In this document: positions 1 through 6,014 of the stretch, piece by piece
Numbering within the stretch: the first letter of the stretch is position 1
Layout: every line of letters begins with the position of its first letter
Assembly: GCA_001805765.1 (NCBI GenBank)
Contig: MHGW01000003.1
Location: 6,135 to 12,748, forward strand
Reading direction: 5' to 3'
Origin: Omnitrophica WOR_2 bacterium RIFCSPLOWO2_01_FULL_41_12
Lineage (GTDB): Bacteria > Omnitrophota > Gorgyraeia > Gygaellales > Profunditerraquicolaceae
DNA length: 6,614 nt
Made by a program: the position numbers and the translations under genes
Notes under the pieces: generated by a model
Database searches by the model: none
What the model was told of the DNA's origin: nothing
Seen by the model: only the letters and a program-made list of their open reading frames with translations

Positions 1-2907
1 AATTCAATCCTGGAAGGCCTAAATCAGGAACAAAGAGAGGCAGTGACGCATAAAGAAGGGCCTTCGCTGATTATTGCCGGAGCAGGAACCGGTAAGACCA
101 CAGTGATTACCCGCAGGATCGCTTGGCTTTTAGCTGAAGGATTGGCTAAGACAGGCGAAATCCTTGCCCTTACCTTTACGGATAAAGCCGCTCTTGAGAT
201 GCAGGAACGGGTAGATATATTGGTTCCTTATGGCTACACTGATATATGGGTGATGACCTTTCATGCCTTCGGAGACAGGATCTTGCGCGAGAATGCCTTA
301 GAGGTAGGCCTGAATCCCGATTTTAAAGTGCTCAGCCGTCCTGAATCCGCAGTTTTTTTTCGGGAACACCTCTTTGAATTCCAGATAAATTACTACCGGC
401 CCCTGTCAGAGCCTACCCGTTTTGTGGAAGCGCTAGTTTCCTTATTCAGCCGCGCCAAAGACGAAGATATCGCGCCCGAAGAATATATAAATTATGCCCA
501 GGAGCTTCTGATTCAGGCCAAGCAGAACCCGGATGATCAGGCCTTGAATGAGCTTGCTCTTCAGCAGATGGAGATAGCCAGGGCTTTCAGCAAATATCAG
601 GAACTTTTGGCAAAAGAAGGAAGGGTGGATTTTGGCAATCAGTTTTATCTGGCCTTAAAACTTTTAAGGGAGCATCCCTTAATCTTAAAACGTTATCAGG
701 AGCAGTTCAAGTATATACTCGTAGATGAATTTCAGGATACTAATGTCGCCCAGTATCAAATTGTGAAATTATTAGCGCAAAACAAAAGAAATATCGTGGT
801 GGTTTCTGACGATGACCAGGCAGTGTATAGGTTTAGGGGCGCTGCCTACAGTAATATTTTATCCTTTACGCAGGATTTTCCCGACGCCAAAAAAATTTCA
901 TTAATCCATAATTACCGCTCGCCGCAACCTATCCTGGATTCTGCCTACCGGTTAATACAATACAATAATCCCGAACGCTTTGAAATAAAGGCAAATATCA
1001 ATAAGCGCCTGATGGCTCAGACAAAAGAAGGATTGGCCCCTCGGTACCTACATTTTGATACCCATTCCACAGAGGCAGATTATGTGGCCAAGATTATTCA
1101 GGAAAAGGTAGGAACCTTAGGCTTTAAATATAAAGATTTTGCGATTCTGGTACGTTCAAATTCAGATGCGCAAGGGTATTTACAGGCATTGAATATGCTG
1201 GGTATCCCCTGGCAGTTTAGCGGAAACCAGGGTTTATATACCAGGGAAGAGGTAAGGCTGTGCATTAATTTCTTGCGCCTGATGGCTAATCTCTCTGATT
1301 CGCTCAGCCTTTATTATCTGGCTAGTCACCCAATATACAAGTTAGAGCTTACGGATTTAAGCCTGTGTATGCATTTTTCCAAGCGGCATAATAAATCTTT
1401 ATACTATGTATTTAAAAATGTAGAGCGCATTGCAGAATTAAAGGAGTTAACGGATAATGCAGAGAAAAAAATTGAAAAGCTGCTTAAAGATCTGGATAAA
1501 TTTTTAGAAGTGTCGCGCAATCAGACCACCGGCAGACTGCTTTATGCATTTTTAAAAGATACCGGGTATTTGGCATTTCTTACGCATAACCCCGATTTAG
1601 AAAAAGAAACCAAGATTCATAATCTGGCCAAATTTTTCTATTTGGTGCGGGATTTTGAATTGGTGGCCAAAGAAGACAGGGTAATTAATTTCATTACTTA
1701 TCTTAACCTTTTAATCGAGGCAGGGGATGACCCGGCAACCGTAGAGGCAGATTTGGATACTGATGCGGTAAATGTGCTGACTATCCATAAAGCAAAGGGT
1801 TTAGAGTTTAGGGTGGTATTTTTGGTCAGTTTAGTGCAGGGCCGCTTTCCCTGGCCGCACCGCAAACAGCCCATTGAATTACCCGATGTATTAATCAAAG
1901 AGATATTACCCAGCGGCGATTTTCATCTGCAGGAAGAGCGCAGGTTGTTTTATGTAGGGATGACGCGGGCAAAAGAAGAATTGTACCTTACCTCTGCTTC
2001 TGACTATGGCGGGCTAAAGCAGCGTAAATTAAGCCAATTTGTGCAGGAGGCATTAGGCCAGGAGACAAAAGAGAAAGAAAAACAAAAGGCAAGCAGCCTA
2101 GAAGCCATTGAACGCTTTGCGCCGCCAGTTAAAGAAAAATCCCGCCGGATAAATAAAATCAGCGCCGATAAAATATTACCTTTAAGTTATTATCAGGTAG
2201 ACGATTATCTGACCTGCCCTTTAAAATATAAATATGTGCATATTTTGCGTATCCCGATTATGGAGCACCATACAGTTATCTATGGCCGGGCAATGCACGA
2301 TGCCGTAAGTAAATATTTTAAAGTCAAGATGCAGGGTTTCAAGATGGAATTAGCCGACCTTTTAAATGCCTTTGCACAAAGCTTTGACCCCCAGGGTTTT
2401 TTAGATGAAAAACACCAGGAAGAACGTTCCCGGATCGGCAAAGAGGCGCTCATCCGTTTTTTTCATACAGAAGAAAAACAGGACTTAAAACCGTTATTTA
2501 TTGAAAAACCATTTTCCTGTATCTTAGAGAATAATAAGATTAACGGCCGTTTTGACCGCGTGGATATGGAAGATGACGGCGCAGTGATTATAGATTTTAA
2601 GACCTCGGAAATTAAAAAACAAAAGGATGCGGATAAACGCGCAAAAGAAAGCCTGCAGCTTAGCCTTTATGCCCTGGCCTATAAAAGTATTTTTGGAAAA
2701 TTGCCTAAGCGCGTGGAACTTTATTTTTTAGAATCCGGCTTGATTGGCAAGACTGAGGTTAAAGAAGGGAATTTAGAAAAGGTAAAGGAAAACATAAGAG
2801 AGGCATCTCTAGGTATCCGGGCAGGTAATTTCGCCGCTACCCCTAGTTACATGGCCTGCAATTACTGCGCCTACAACCAAATCTGCCCCTCGGCTAAGGT
2901 TAAATAA
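1..2907 (+). CDS. UvrD/PcrA-family SF1 DNA helicase fused to a C-terminal Fe-S PD-(D/E)XK nuclease (5' partial)
   Basis: The reading frame is open from base 1, and the first codons already encode the Q-motif (LNQEQREAV, window residues 7-15). The true start is therefore upstream, and the GTG at 43 is not the start. Helicase motifs appear in order: Walker A GAGTGKT (27-33), TFHAF, Walker B with D242-E243 in VDEFQDTN, motif III SDDDQAVYRFRGA, motif IV NYRS, motif V LTIHKAKGLEF (H596) and motif VI YVGMTRAKEEL. From about residue 725 there is a RecB/AddB/Cas4-type nuclease with H766, D852 and the D865-F-K867 pair. Cysteines C739, C953, C956 and C962 give the C...CX2CX5C Fe-S pattern known from AddB and Cas4. 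The family translocates along ssDNA with ATP, and such fusions usually resect or process DNA ends in double-strand-break repair. The layout (968 residues visible) resembles AdnA/AdnB. AddA is less likely because it lacks the Fe-S cysteines. No partner subunit is visible. All catalytic residues look intact. Confidence 0.93.
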   Translation, partial: NSILEGLNQEQREAVTHKEGPSLIIAGAGTGKTTVITRRIAWLLAEGLAKTGEILALTFTDKAALEMQERVDILVPYGYTDIWVMTFHAFGDRILRENALEVGLNPDFKVLSRPESAVFFREHLFEFQINYYRPLSEPTRFVEALVSLFSRAKDEDIAPEEYINYAQELLIQAKQNPDDQALNELALQQMEIARAFSKYQELLAKEGRVDFGNQFYLALKLLREHPLILKRYQEQFKYILVDEFQDTNVAQYQIVKLLAQNKRNIVVVSDDDQAVYRFRGAAYSNILSFTQDFPDAKKISLIHNYRSPQPILDSAYRLIQYNNPERFEIKANINKRLMAQTKEGLAPRYLHFDTHSTEADYVAKIIQEKVGTLGFKYKDFAILVRSNSDAQGYLQALNMLGIPWQFSGNQGLYTREEVRLCINFLRLMANLSDSLSLYYLASHPIYKLELTDLSLCMHFSKRHNKSLYYVFKNVERIAELKELTDNAEKKIEKLLKDLDKFLEVSRNQTTGRLLYAFLKDTGYLAFLTHNPDLEKETKIHNLAKFFYLVRDFELVAKEDRVINFITYLNLLIEAGDDPATVEADLDTDAVNVLTIHKAKGLEFRVVFLVSLVQGRFPWPHRKQPIELPDVLIKEILPSGDFHLQEERRLFYVGMTRAKEELYLTSASDYGGLKQRKLSQFVQEALGQETKEKEKQKASSLEAIERFAPPVKEKSRRINKISADKILPLSYYQVDDYLTCPLKYKYVHILRIPIMEHHTVIYGRAMHDAVSKYFKVKMQGFKMELADLLNAFAQSFDPQGFLDEKHQEERSRIGKEALIRFFHTEEKQDLKPLFIEKPFSCILENNKINGRFDRVDMEDDGAVIIDFKTSEIKKQKDADKRAKESLQLSLYALAYKSIFGKLPKRVELYFLESGLIGKTEVKEGNLEKVKENIREASLGIRAGNFAATPSYMACNYCAYNQICPSAKVK

Positions 2908-2920
2908 AATGCCAAAAATA

Positions 2921-2949
2921 TTGACAGATTAAGTAATTAATGCTATTTT
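2921..2949 (+). promoter_or_regulatory. sigma70-type promoter for the receiver gene, predicted leaderless start
   Basis: A perfect -35 box TTGACA (2921-2926) is followed by a 17-nt spacer and TATTTT (2944-2949), with an extended -10 TG at 2941-2942. Counting seven bases from the end of the -10 box puts +1 at 2956, the A of the receiver ATG. The bases before the ATG (ttttaaaact) contain no Shine-Dalgarno. The spacer also holds a 5-bp inverted repeat ATTAA-gtaa-TTAAT (2928-2941), which may be an operator or simply AT-rich sequence. The boxes are seen directly; promoter activity is inferred. Confidence 0.72.
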
Positions 2950-2955
2950 AAAACT

Positions 2956-3339
2956 ATGTCAGAGCAGCTTCTGAAAAAAATATTAGTTGTTGATGATGAG
3001 GAAGAGATATTAACTTATCTGGGCAATATCTTAAAACGCGCTCATTATGAGTTTATCTCTACTACTAAAGGTAAGGAAGTTTTTGATTTAGCCAAGAGCG
3101 CTAAACCCGACCTGATTATTCTAGATGTACTGCTTCCTGACTTACAGGGAGATGAAGTAGCAGCGCTACTTTCGCAAGAGCCTGCTACCTCTGATATCCC
3201 CATAATATTCTTAACCGGAGTGCTCATTACCAAAGAGGAAGAGGATCTGGCTAGAAAAACCGGCAAGCACTACTTGATGGCCAAGCCTGCCACAGAAAAA
3301 GAAATTCTGGAAATGGTCAATGCAGTCCTGCCAAGATAA
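2956..3339 (+). CDS. Stand-alone response-regulator receiver (CheY-like) protein
   Basis: This 127-aa protein consists of one REC domain and nothing else. The acidic pair D13-D14 lies in KILVVDDEEE. The predicted phosphoacceptor is D57 in LIILDVLLPD. The conserved Thr is T87 in IIFLTG and the Lys is K110 in the KP dipeptide, so all residues for Mg2+ binding, phosphotransfer and signalling are present. It has no DNA-binding, GGDEF or other output domain. In this family such proteins act by protein-protein contact (CheY, Spo0F or DivK type) or as phosphate sinks; the sequence does not say which. No histidine kinase is visible nearby. The ATG start matches normal REC N-termini and sits exactly at the predicted transcription start, with no Shine-Dalgarno. 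The gene has its own promoter and a probable weak terminator, so it looks monocistronic. The domain call is secure; the pathway is unknown. Confidence 0.92.
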   Translation: MSEQLLKKILVVDDEEEILTYLGNILKRAHYEFISTTKGKEVFDLAKSAKPDLIILDVLLPDLQGDEVAALLSQEPATSDIPIIFLTGVLITKEEEDLARKTGKHYLMAKPATEKEILEMVNAVLPR

Positions 3340-3369
3340 ATTCCCCCGGTAATTTTTTATTTTTTTTAG
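3338..3369 (+). terminator. Probable weak intrinsic terminator after the receiver gene
   Basis: AAATTCC (3338-3344) can pair with GG-t-AATTT (3348-3355), leaving T3350 bulged and a CCC loop. A T-rich run interrupted by one A continues to about 3368. The stem is short and AT-rich and overlaps the stop codon, so efficiency may be low. The position between a gene end and a new promoter supports the call. Confidence 0.4.
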
Positions 3370-3376
3370 TAATATA

Positions 3377-3405
3377 TTGACTTATAATCTTAAAGAGCGT
3401 ATAAT
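3377..3405 (+). promoter_or_regulatory. Strong sigma70-type promoter for rpsO(-pnp-ftsK)
   Basis: TTGACT (3377-3382), one base from consensus, is followed by a 17-nt spacer and a perfect TATAAT (3400-3405). The predicted +1 is about A3412, giving a leader of roughly 171 nt before the rpsO start. The predicted start falls at the first bases of the nested palindrome at 3411-3566, so nearly the whole leader RNA is that structure. No other promoter of similar quality was seen between here and ftsK. Confidence 0.8.
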
Positions 3406-3415
3406 AATTAAATGA

Positions 3416-3458
3416 ATACATAATTTATGGAGCGTAAGCGAACATAAGTTATTTGTAT
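3416..3458 (+). repeat. Hairpin 1 of the rpsO leader palindrome (left 43-nt repeat)
   Basis: Pairs run 3416-3419 with 3455-3458, then, past a TT bulge (3453-3454), 3420-3429 with 3443-3452. The latter is ten pairs including one T-G wobble at 3424/3448. The 13-nt loop (3430-3442) contains GC-GTAA-GC, a possible GNRA-type tetraloop. It is related in inverted orientation to 3519-3561. Confidence 0.7.
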
Positions 3459-3518
3459 GAATTTATCCTTGACATTTAAAACTGAAAAAATCATGTGAAA
3501 ATGTCAAGGATTTAATTC

Positions 3519-3561
3519 GCACTTATAACTTACGTTCACTAACGTTGCGTAAGTTATGTGC
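3519..3561 (+). repeat. Hairpin 3 of the rpsO leader palindrome (right 43-nt repeat, inverted)
   Basis: GCAC (3519-3522) pairs with GTGC (3558-3561). After a TT bulge (3523-3524), ATAACTTACG (3525-3534) pairs perfectly with CGTAAGTTAT (3548-3557). The loop is 13 nt, as in hairpin 1. Three stem positions differ from hairpin 1 with both partners changed together (two outer pairs and the one matching 3428/3444), and one T-G wobble there is C-G here. The local hairpin fold is thus kept between copies. It ends five bases before the rpsO Shine-Dalgarno. Confidence 0.72.
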
Positions 3562-3566
3562 TCATT

Positions 3567-3576
3567 AAGGAGGTGA
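3567..3576 (+). promoter_or_regulatory. rpsO ribosome binding site, fixes the TTG start
   Basis: AAGGAGGTGA is a ten-base match to the anti-Shine-Dalgarno end of 16S rRNA, placed 9 nt (from AGGAGG) before the TTG at 3583. It is by far the strongest Shine-Dalgarno in the window; the other starts have weak ones or none. It begins immediately after the closing stem of the upstream palindrome, so that fold could affect its access. Confidence 0.88.
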
Positions 3577-3582
3577 GAAGAT

Positions 3583-3852
3583 TTGGTTTTAGTCAAAGAT
3601 AAAAAGAAAGAATTGATCGATGGTTTTAAAATCCATACCAGGGATACTGGTTCGGCAGAAGTCCAGATTGCGATTTTAACCGAGAGGATTAATCTATTAG
3701 GCCCACATTTCAAACAGCACAAGAAGGATTTTCATTCCCGGCGCGGCCTACTCTTGATGGTTGGCAGGCGCCGCAGGCTCTTAACTTATCTGAAGAAAAA
3801 AGACATCGCCAAATATGAAAAGGTATTAGAAAAACTCAAATTGAGAAAATGA
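3583..3852 (+). CDS. rpsO: 30S ribosomal protein S15
   Basis: The 89-aa product has the usual length of bacterial S15 and aligns along its whole length with the family pattern: [11 protein letters not shown] (18-28), LTERINLL (32-39), [12 protein letters not shown] (46-57) and [14 protein letters not shown] (61-74). The rRNA-contacting residues H42, D49 and S52 (H41, D48 and S51 in E. coli numbering without Met) are present. S15 is a primary 16S-binding protein that organises the three-way junction of helices 20-22 in the 30S platform. The TTG start is chosen because of the perfect Shine-Dalgarno 9 nt upstream and the family N-terminus; there is no nearby in-frame ATG. It is followed after 63 nt by pnp, the classic rpsO-pnp arrangement. 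In several bacteria S15 represses its own mRNA through leader structure, so the elaborate palindrome just upstream is a candidate site, though no specific S15 motif is recognised here. Confidence 0.98.
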   Translation: MVLVKDKKKELIDGFKIHTRDTGSAEVQIAILTERINLLGPHFKQHKKDFHSRRGLLLMVGRRRRLLTYLKKKDIAKYEKVLEKLKLRK

Positions 3853-3860
3853 GTTTTTCC

Positions 3861-3882
3861 GTATCCCGAAGTATCGGGATGC
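3861..3882 (+). promoter_or_regulatory. Hairpin A in the rpsO-pnp spacer (alternative fold)
   Basis: GTATCCCGA (3861-3869) pairs with TCGGGATGC (3874-3882) around an AGTA loop: nine pairs including one T-G. Its 3' arm shares bases 3877-3882 with the 5' arm of hairpin B, so the two cannot form together. No T-tract follows directly. It may act as an anti-terminator or an RNA-processing site, or be a chance palindrome. Confidence 0.55.
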
Positions 3883-3902
3883 CGATTATTCGGCATCCTT
3901 TT
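3877..3902 (+). terminator. Hairpin B in the rpsO-pnp spacer, partial terminator or processing hairpin
   Basis: GGATGCCGA (3877-3885) pairs perfectly with TCGGCATCC (3890-3898) around a TTAT loop, followed by only four T (3899-3902). It lies 13 nt before the pnp start. The stem looks like an intrinsic terminator, but the short T-tract suggests incomplete termination that lets RNA polymerase read into pnp. In E. coli the rpsO-pnp spacer likewise contains a leaky terminator and an RNase III site used in pnp autocontrol; equivalence here is inferred from position. Confidence 0.6.
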
Positions 3903-3915
3903 AGAAAGTAAAATT

Positions 3916-6009
3916 ATGCAAGAGGGTATCCTAAAGTTTAAGTTTGGAAATAATGATTTGATTTTAGAAACGGGTAAAATTGCTAAACAGGCCAATGGTT
4001 CGGTGACTATTCGATATGGCGCAACTGTAGTCCTGGTTACTGCCTGTATGTCCCGCCAACCAAGAGAAGGACAGGATTTTTTTCCCTTAACCGTGGAATG
4101 TCAGGAAAAGACTTATGCCGCAGGTAAAATTCCCGGTGGCTTCTTTAAAAGAGAGGGCAGGCCTTCTGAAAGCGAGATTTTAACTGCGCGTTTGATTGAC
4201 CGGCCGATCCGGCCGCTTTTTCCCAAAGGCCTTTTAAACGAGATCCAGGTGATGGCCATTGTTTTATCCAGTGATGGAGAAAACGACCCGGATGTCCTTT
4301 CTGTAATCGGTGCTTCAGTGGCATTATCCATATCCGACATACCTTTTGACGGGCCTTTGGCAGCCTGCCGCGTAGGAAGGTGCAATAATCAACTTATTCT
4401 TAATCCCACATATGCGCAAATAGAAAATTCTGACCTGGATTTGGTGGTTGCCGCCAATCGCAAAGGCATTGTGATGCTGGAATCAAGGGCTAGAGAAGTA
4501 TCTGAAGAAATATTCCTGGAGGCAGCAAAGTTTGGTTTTGAAAATCTCCAGGATATAATCCGGGTAGAGGAAGAGTTTATTCAAAAATACGGAAAGCCAA
4601 AGGTAGATATCAAATATAAAAAAATCGATCCGGAATTACAAAAGAAGGTCGAGCAATTATCCAAAGAAAGATTAAAAGAAGTCTATGCATTGAATAAAAA
4701 AGAGGAGCGGGAAGAGGCAGTGGATTTGTTATCCAAAGAATTAGAAAATACCCTTACTGCCGAAGGCCATCTGGCAGTAGATATTAGGACGGCGTTGGTG
4801 GGGGTAGAAAAAGAACAGGTAAGAAATAAAATATTGCAGGAAAATGTGCGTATAGACGGGCGGGGATTTAAAGATATCCGCGCCATTACCTGTGAAGTTT
4901 CAGTCCTGCCCCGCACGCACGGCTCAAGCATTTTCACCCGCGGCCAGACCCAGAGCCTGGCAGTAACTACTTTAGGTACAGGCGATGATGAGCAGCTGAT
5001 TGAGGCATTAGAAGGAGAAAAATATAAATCCTTTATGTTGCATTATAGTTTTCCGCCTTTTAGCGTAGGTGAAACTGCGCCGGTGCGCGGGCCCGGACGC
5101 CGCGAGATCGGCCACGGCGCCCTGGCAGAAAAAGCGCTCCTGACAGTGATGCCTTCCAAGGAAAAATTCCCTTATACTATCAGGGTGGTTTCTGAAATTT
5201 TGGAATCTAATGGTTCCTCGAGTATGGCCACAGTATGCGCGGCAACCTTATCATTAATGGATGCGGGTGTGCCCATAAAAGATGCGGTAGGCGGCGTTGC
5301 CTTAGGTTTAATTAAAGAAGACAATAAGACAGTGATCTTAACCGATATTACCGGCCTAGAAGACCATTTTGGCGATATGGACTTGAAAGTTGCCGGCACC
5401 AAGAACGGTATTAGTGTCGTACAATTAGATTTAAAGATAGACGGCATTGATTTAGACTTATTACGTAATTGCCTGCTACAGGCAAAAGAGGCAAAAAATT
5501 TAGTTTTGGCTAAGATGGAGCAGGCGCTGGCACAGCCCCGGCAGGAACTTTCTTCTTTTGCTCCGCGCATAGAGGTGATTAAGGTAAATACGGAGAAAAT
5601 AGGCGAACTTATCGGCCCCAGCGGAAAGACGATCAAGAAGATTATTGCCGCAACAGGCGTAACCATAGATGTGCAGGAAGATGGCAGTGTTTTGGTCGCC
5701 TCTAATGATCCCGCAAAATCTAAGGAGGCATTAGGGATGATCAAGGCTATCACCGAGGATATTCAGGTAGGTACTATATATCTAGCCAAGGTGAAACGCA
5801 TTATGCCATTTGGCGCCTTTTGTGAGATAGCACCTAATAAGGAAGGCCTGGTGCATGTCTCAGAATTAGCCGACCGTTTTGTGAAGAATGTGGAGGAAGT
5901 GGTCAAGTTAGGAGATGAGTTTAAGGTTAAAGTTATTGGTGTTGATGAGTTAGGCAGGATTAATTTAAGCAAGAAACAGGCAGAGGAAAGTAAAAGTCAA
6001 GAAACATAA
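3916..6009 (+). CDS. pnp: Polyribonucleotide nucleotidyltransferase (PNPase)
   Basis: The 697-aa product has the full PNPase architecture: RNase PH domain 1 (about 10-145, with the GGFFKREGRPSE and DRPIRPLFP signatures), a helical linker (about 240-320), RNase PH domain 2 (about 325-545), KH (about 550-612, GPSG loop 567-570) and S1 (about 616-690, with PFGAF). The phosphate-binding SSS of ESNGSSSMAT and catalytic D483, D489 and K491 (equivalents of E. coli D486, D492 and K494) are all present. The enzyme is a cytoplasmic homotrimer that degrades RNA 3' to 5' with phosphate and can add tails in reverse, often inside a degradosome. Length is normal, with a short polar tail after S1. The ATG at 3916 fits family N-termini, but its Shine-Dalgarno is poor (GAAAG at 3904-3908), so translation may depend on the overlapping spacer hairpins just upstream. 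Cotranscription with rpsO is likely. Confidence 0.98.
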   Translation: MQEGILKFKFGNNDLILETGKIAKQANGSVTIRYGATVVLVTACMSRQPREGQDFFPLTVECQEKTYAAGKIPGGFFKREGRPSESEILTARLIDRPIRPLFPKGLLNEIQVMAIVLSSDGENDPDVLSVIGASVALSISDIPFDGPLAACRVGRCNNQLILNPTYAQIENSDLDLVVAANRKGIVMLESRAREVSEEIFLEAAKFGFENLQDIIRVEEEFIQKYGKPKVDIKYKKIDPELQKKVEQLSKERLKEVYALNKKEEREEAVDLLSKELENTLTAEGHLAVDIRTALVGVEKEQVRNKILQENVRIDGRGFKDIRAITCEVSVLPRTHGSSIFTRGQTQSLAVTTLGTGDDEQLIEALEGEKYKSFMLHYSFPPFSVGETAPVRGPGRREIGHGALAEKALLTVMPSKEKFPYTIRVVSEILESNGSSSMATVCAATLSLMDAGVPIKDAVGGVALGLIKEDNKTVILTDITGLEDHFGDMDLKVAGTKNGISVVQLDLKIDGIDLDLLRNCLLQAKEAKNLVLAKMEQALAQPRQELSSFAPRIEVIKVNTEKIGELIGPSGKTIKKIIAATGVTIDVQEDGSVLVASNDPAKSKEALGMIKAITEDIQVGTIYLAKVKRIMPFGAFCEIAPNKEGLVHVSELADRFVKNVEEVVKLGDEFKVKVIGVDELGRINLSKKQAEESKSQET

Positions 6010-6014
6010 CAGCA

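Larger units (their letters stand above)
3411..3566 (+). repeat. Nested palindrome filling the rpsO leader (cloverleaf RNA leader or MITE-like element)
   Basis: This 156-bp stretch is an imperfect inverted repeat whose arms are themselves hairpins. The closing stem is AATGA (3411-3415) with TCATT (3562-3566). Inside are hairpin 1 (3416-3458), a central hairpin (3459-3518) and hairpin 3 (3519-3561), directly abutting without unpaired junction bases. The central hairpin has GAATT/AATTC, a 1x2 internal loop, then 13 perfect pairs (3465-3477 with 3499-3511) and a 21-nt loop. The reverse complement of hairpin 3 aligns without gaps to hairpin 1 over 43 nt with 30 identities. TTAA occurs at both edges (3408-3411 and 3565-3568) but is not a clean adjacent duplication. 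No significant ORF lies inside. It ends at the rpsO Shine-Dalgarno. It could be a cis-acting leader (S15 commonly represses its own mRNA through leader structure), a miniature insertion, or both. The structure is seen directly; the function is inferred. Confidence 0.75.

Noticed and set aside
43..45. GTG at 43 as the helicase start
   Set aside because: The frame is open upstream, and residues before it form the helicase Q-motif, so the gene begins outside the window.
3412..3423. ATG at the predicted rpsO transcript start, giving a three-codon leaderless ORF (M-N-T-stop)
   Set aside because: It shows the same promoter-to-ATG spacing as the receiver gene, but three codons in AT-rich sequence are easily chance and the bases are already explained by the palindrome edge.
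3469..3497. TTGACA inside the central hairpin as a second rpsO promoter, with its mirror copy on the minus strand
   Set aside because: No acceptable -10 box lies 16-18 nt downstream on either strand; the box is part of the 13-bp stem.
3457..3498. Small ORF of 13 codons inside the leader (MNLSLTFK...)
   Set aside because: It has no Shine-Dalgarno and lies within the central hairpin, which explains the sequence better.
3519..3561. Integron attC-type recombination site
   Set aside because: It is a hairpin of suitable size with bulged bases, but the conserved RYYYAAC/GTTRRRY boxes are not matched and no integrase is present.
3504..3722. Minus-strand ORF overlapping the leader and rpsO
   Set aside because: It is antisense to the conserved S15 sequence and shows no recognisable protein features.
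5172..5753. 193-codon minus-strand ORF opposite pnp
   Set aside because: It is antisense to strongly conserved PNPase domains, has no recognisable domain, and its composition fits a shadow frame.
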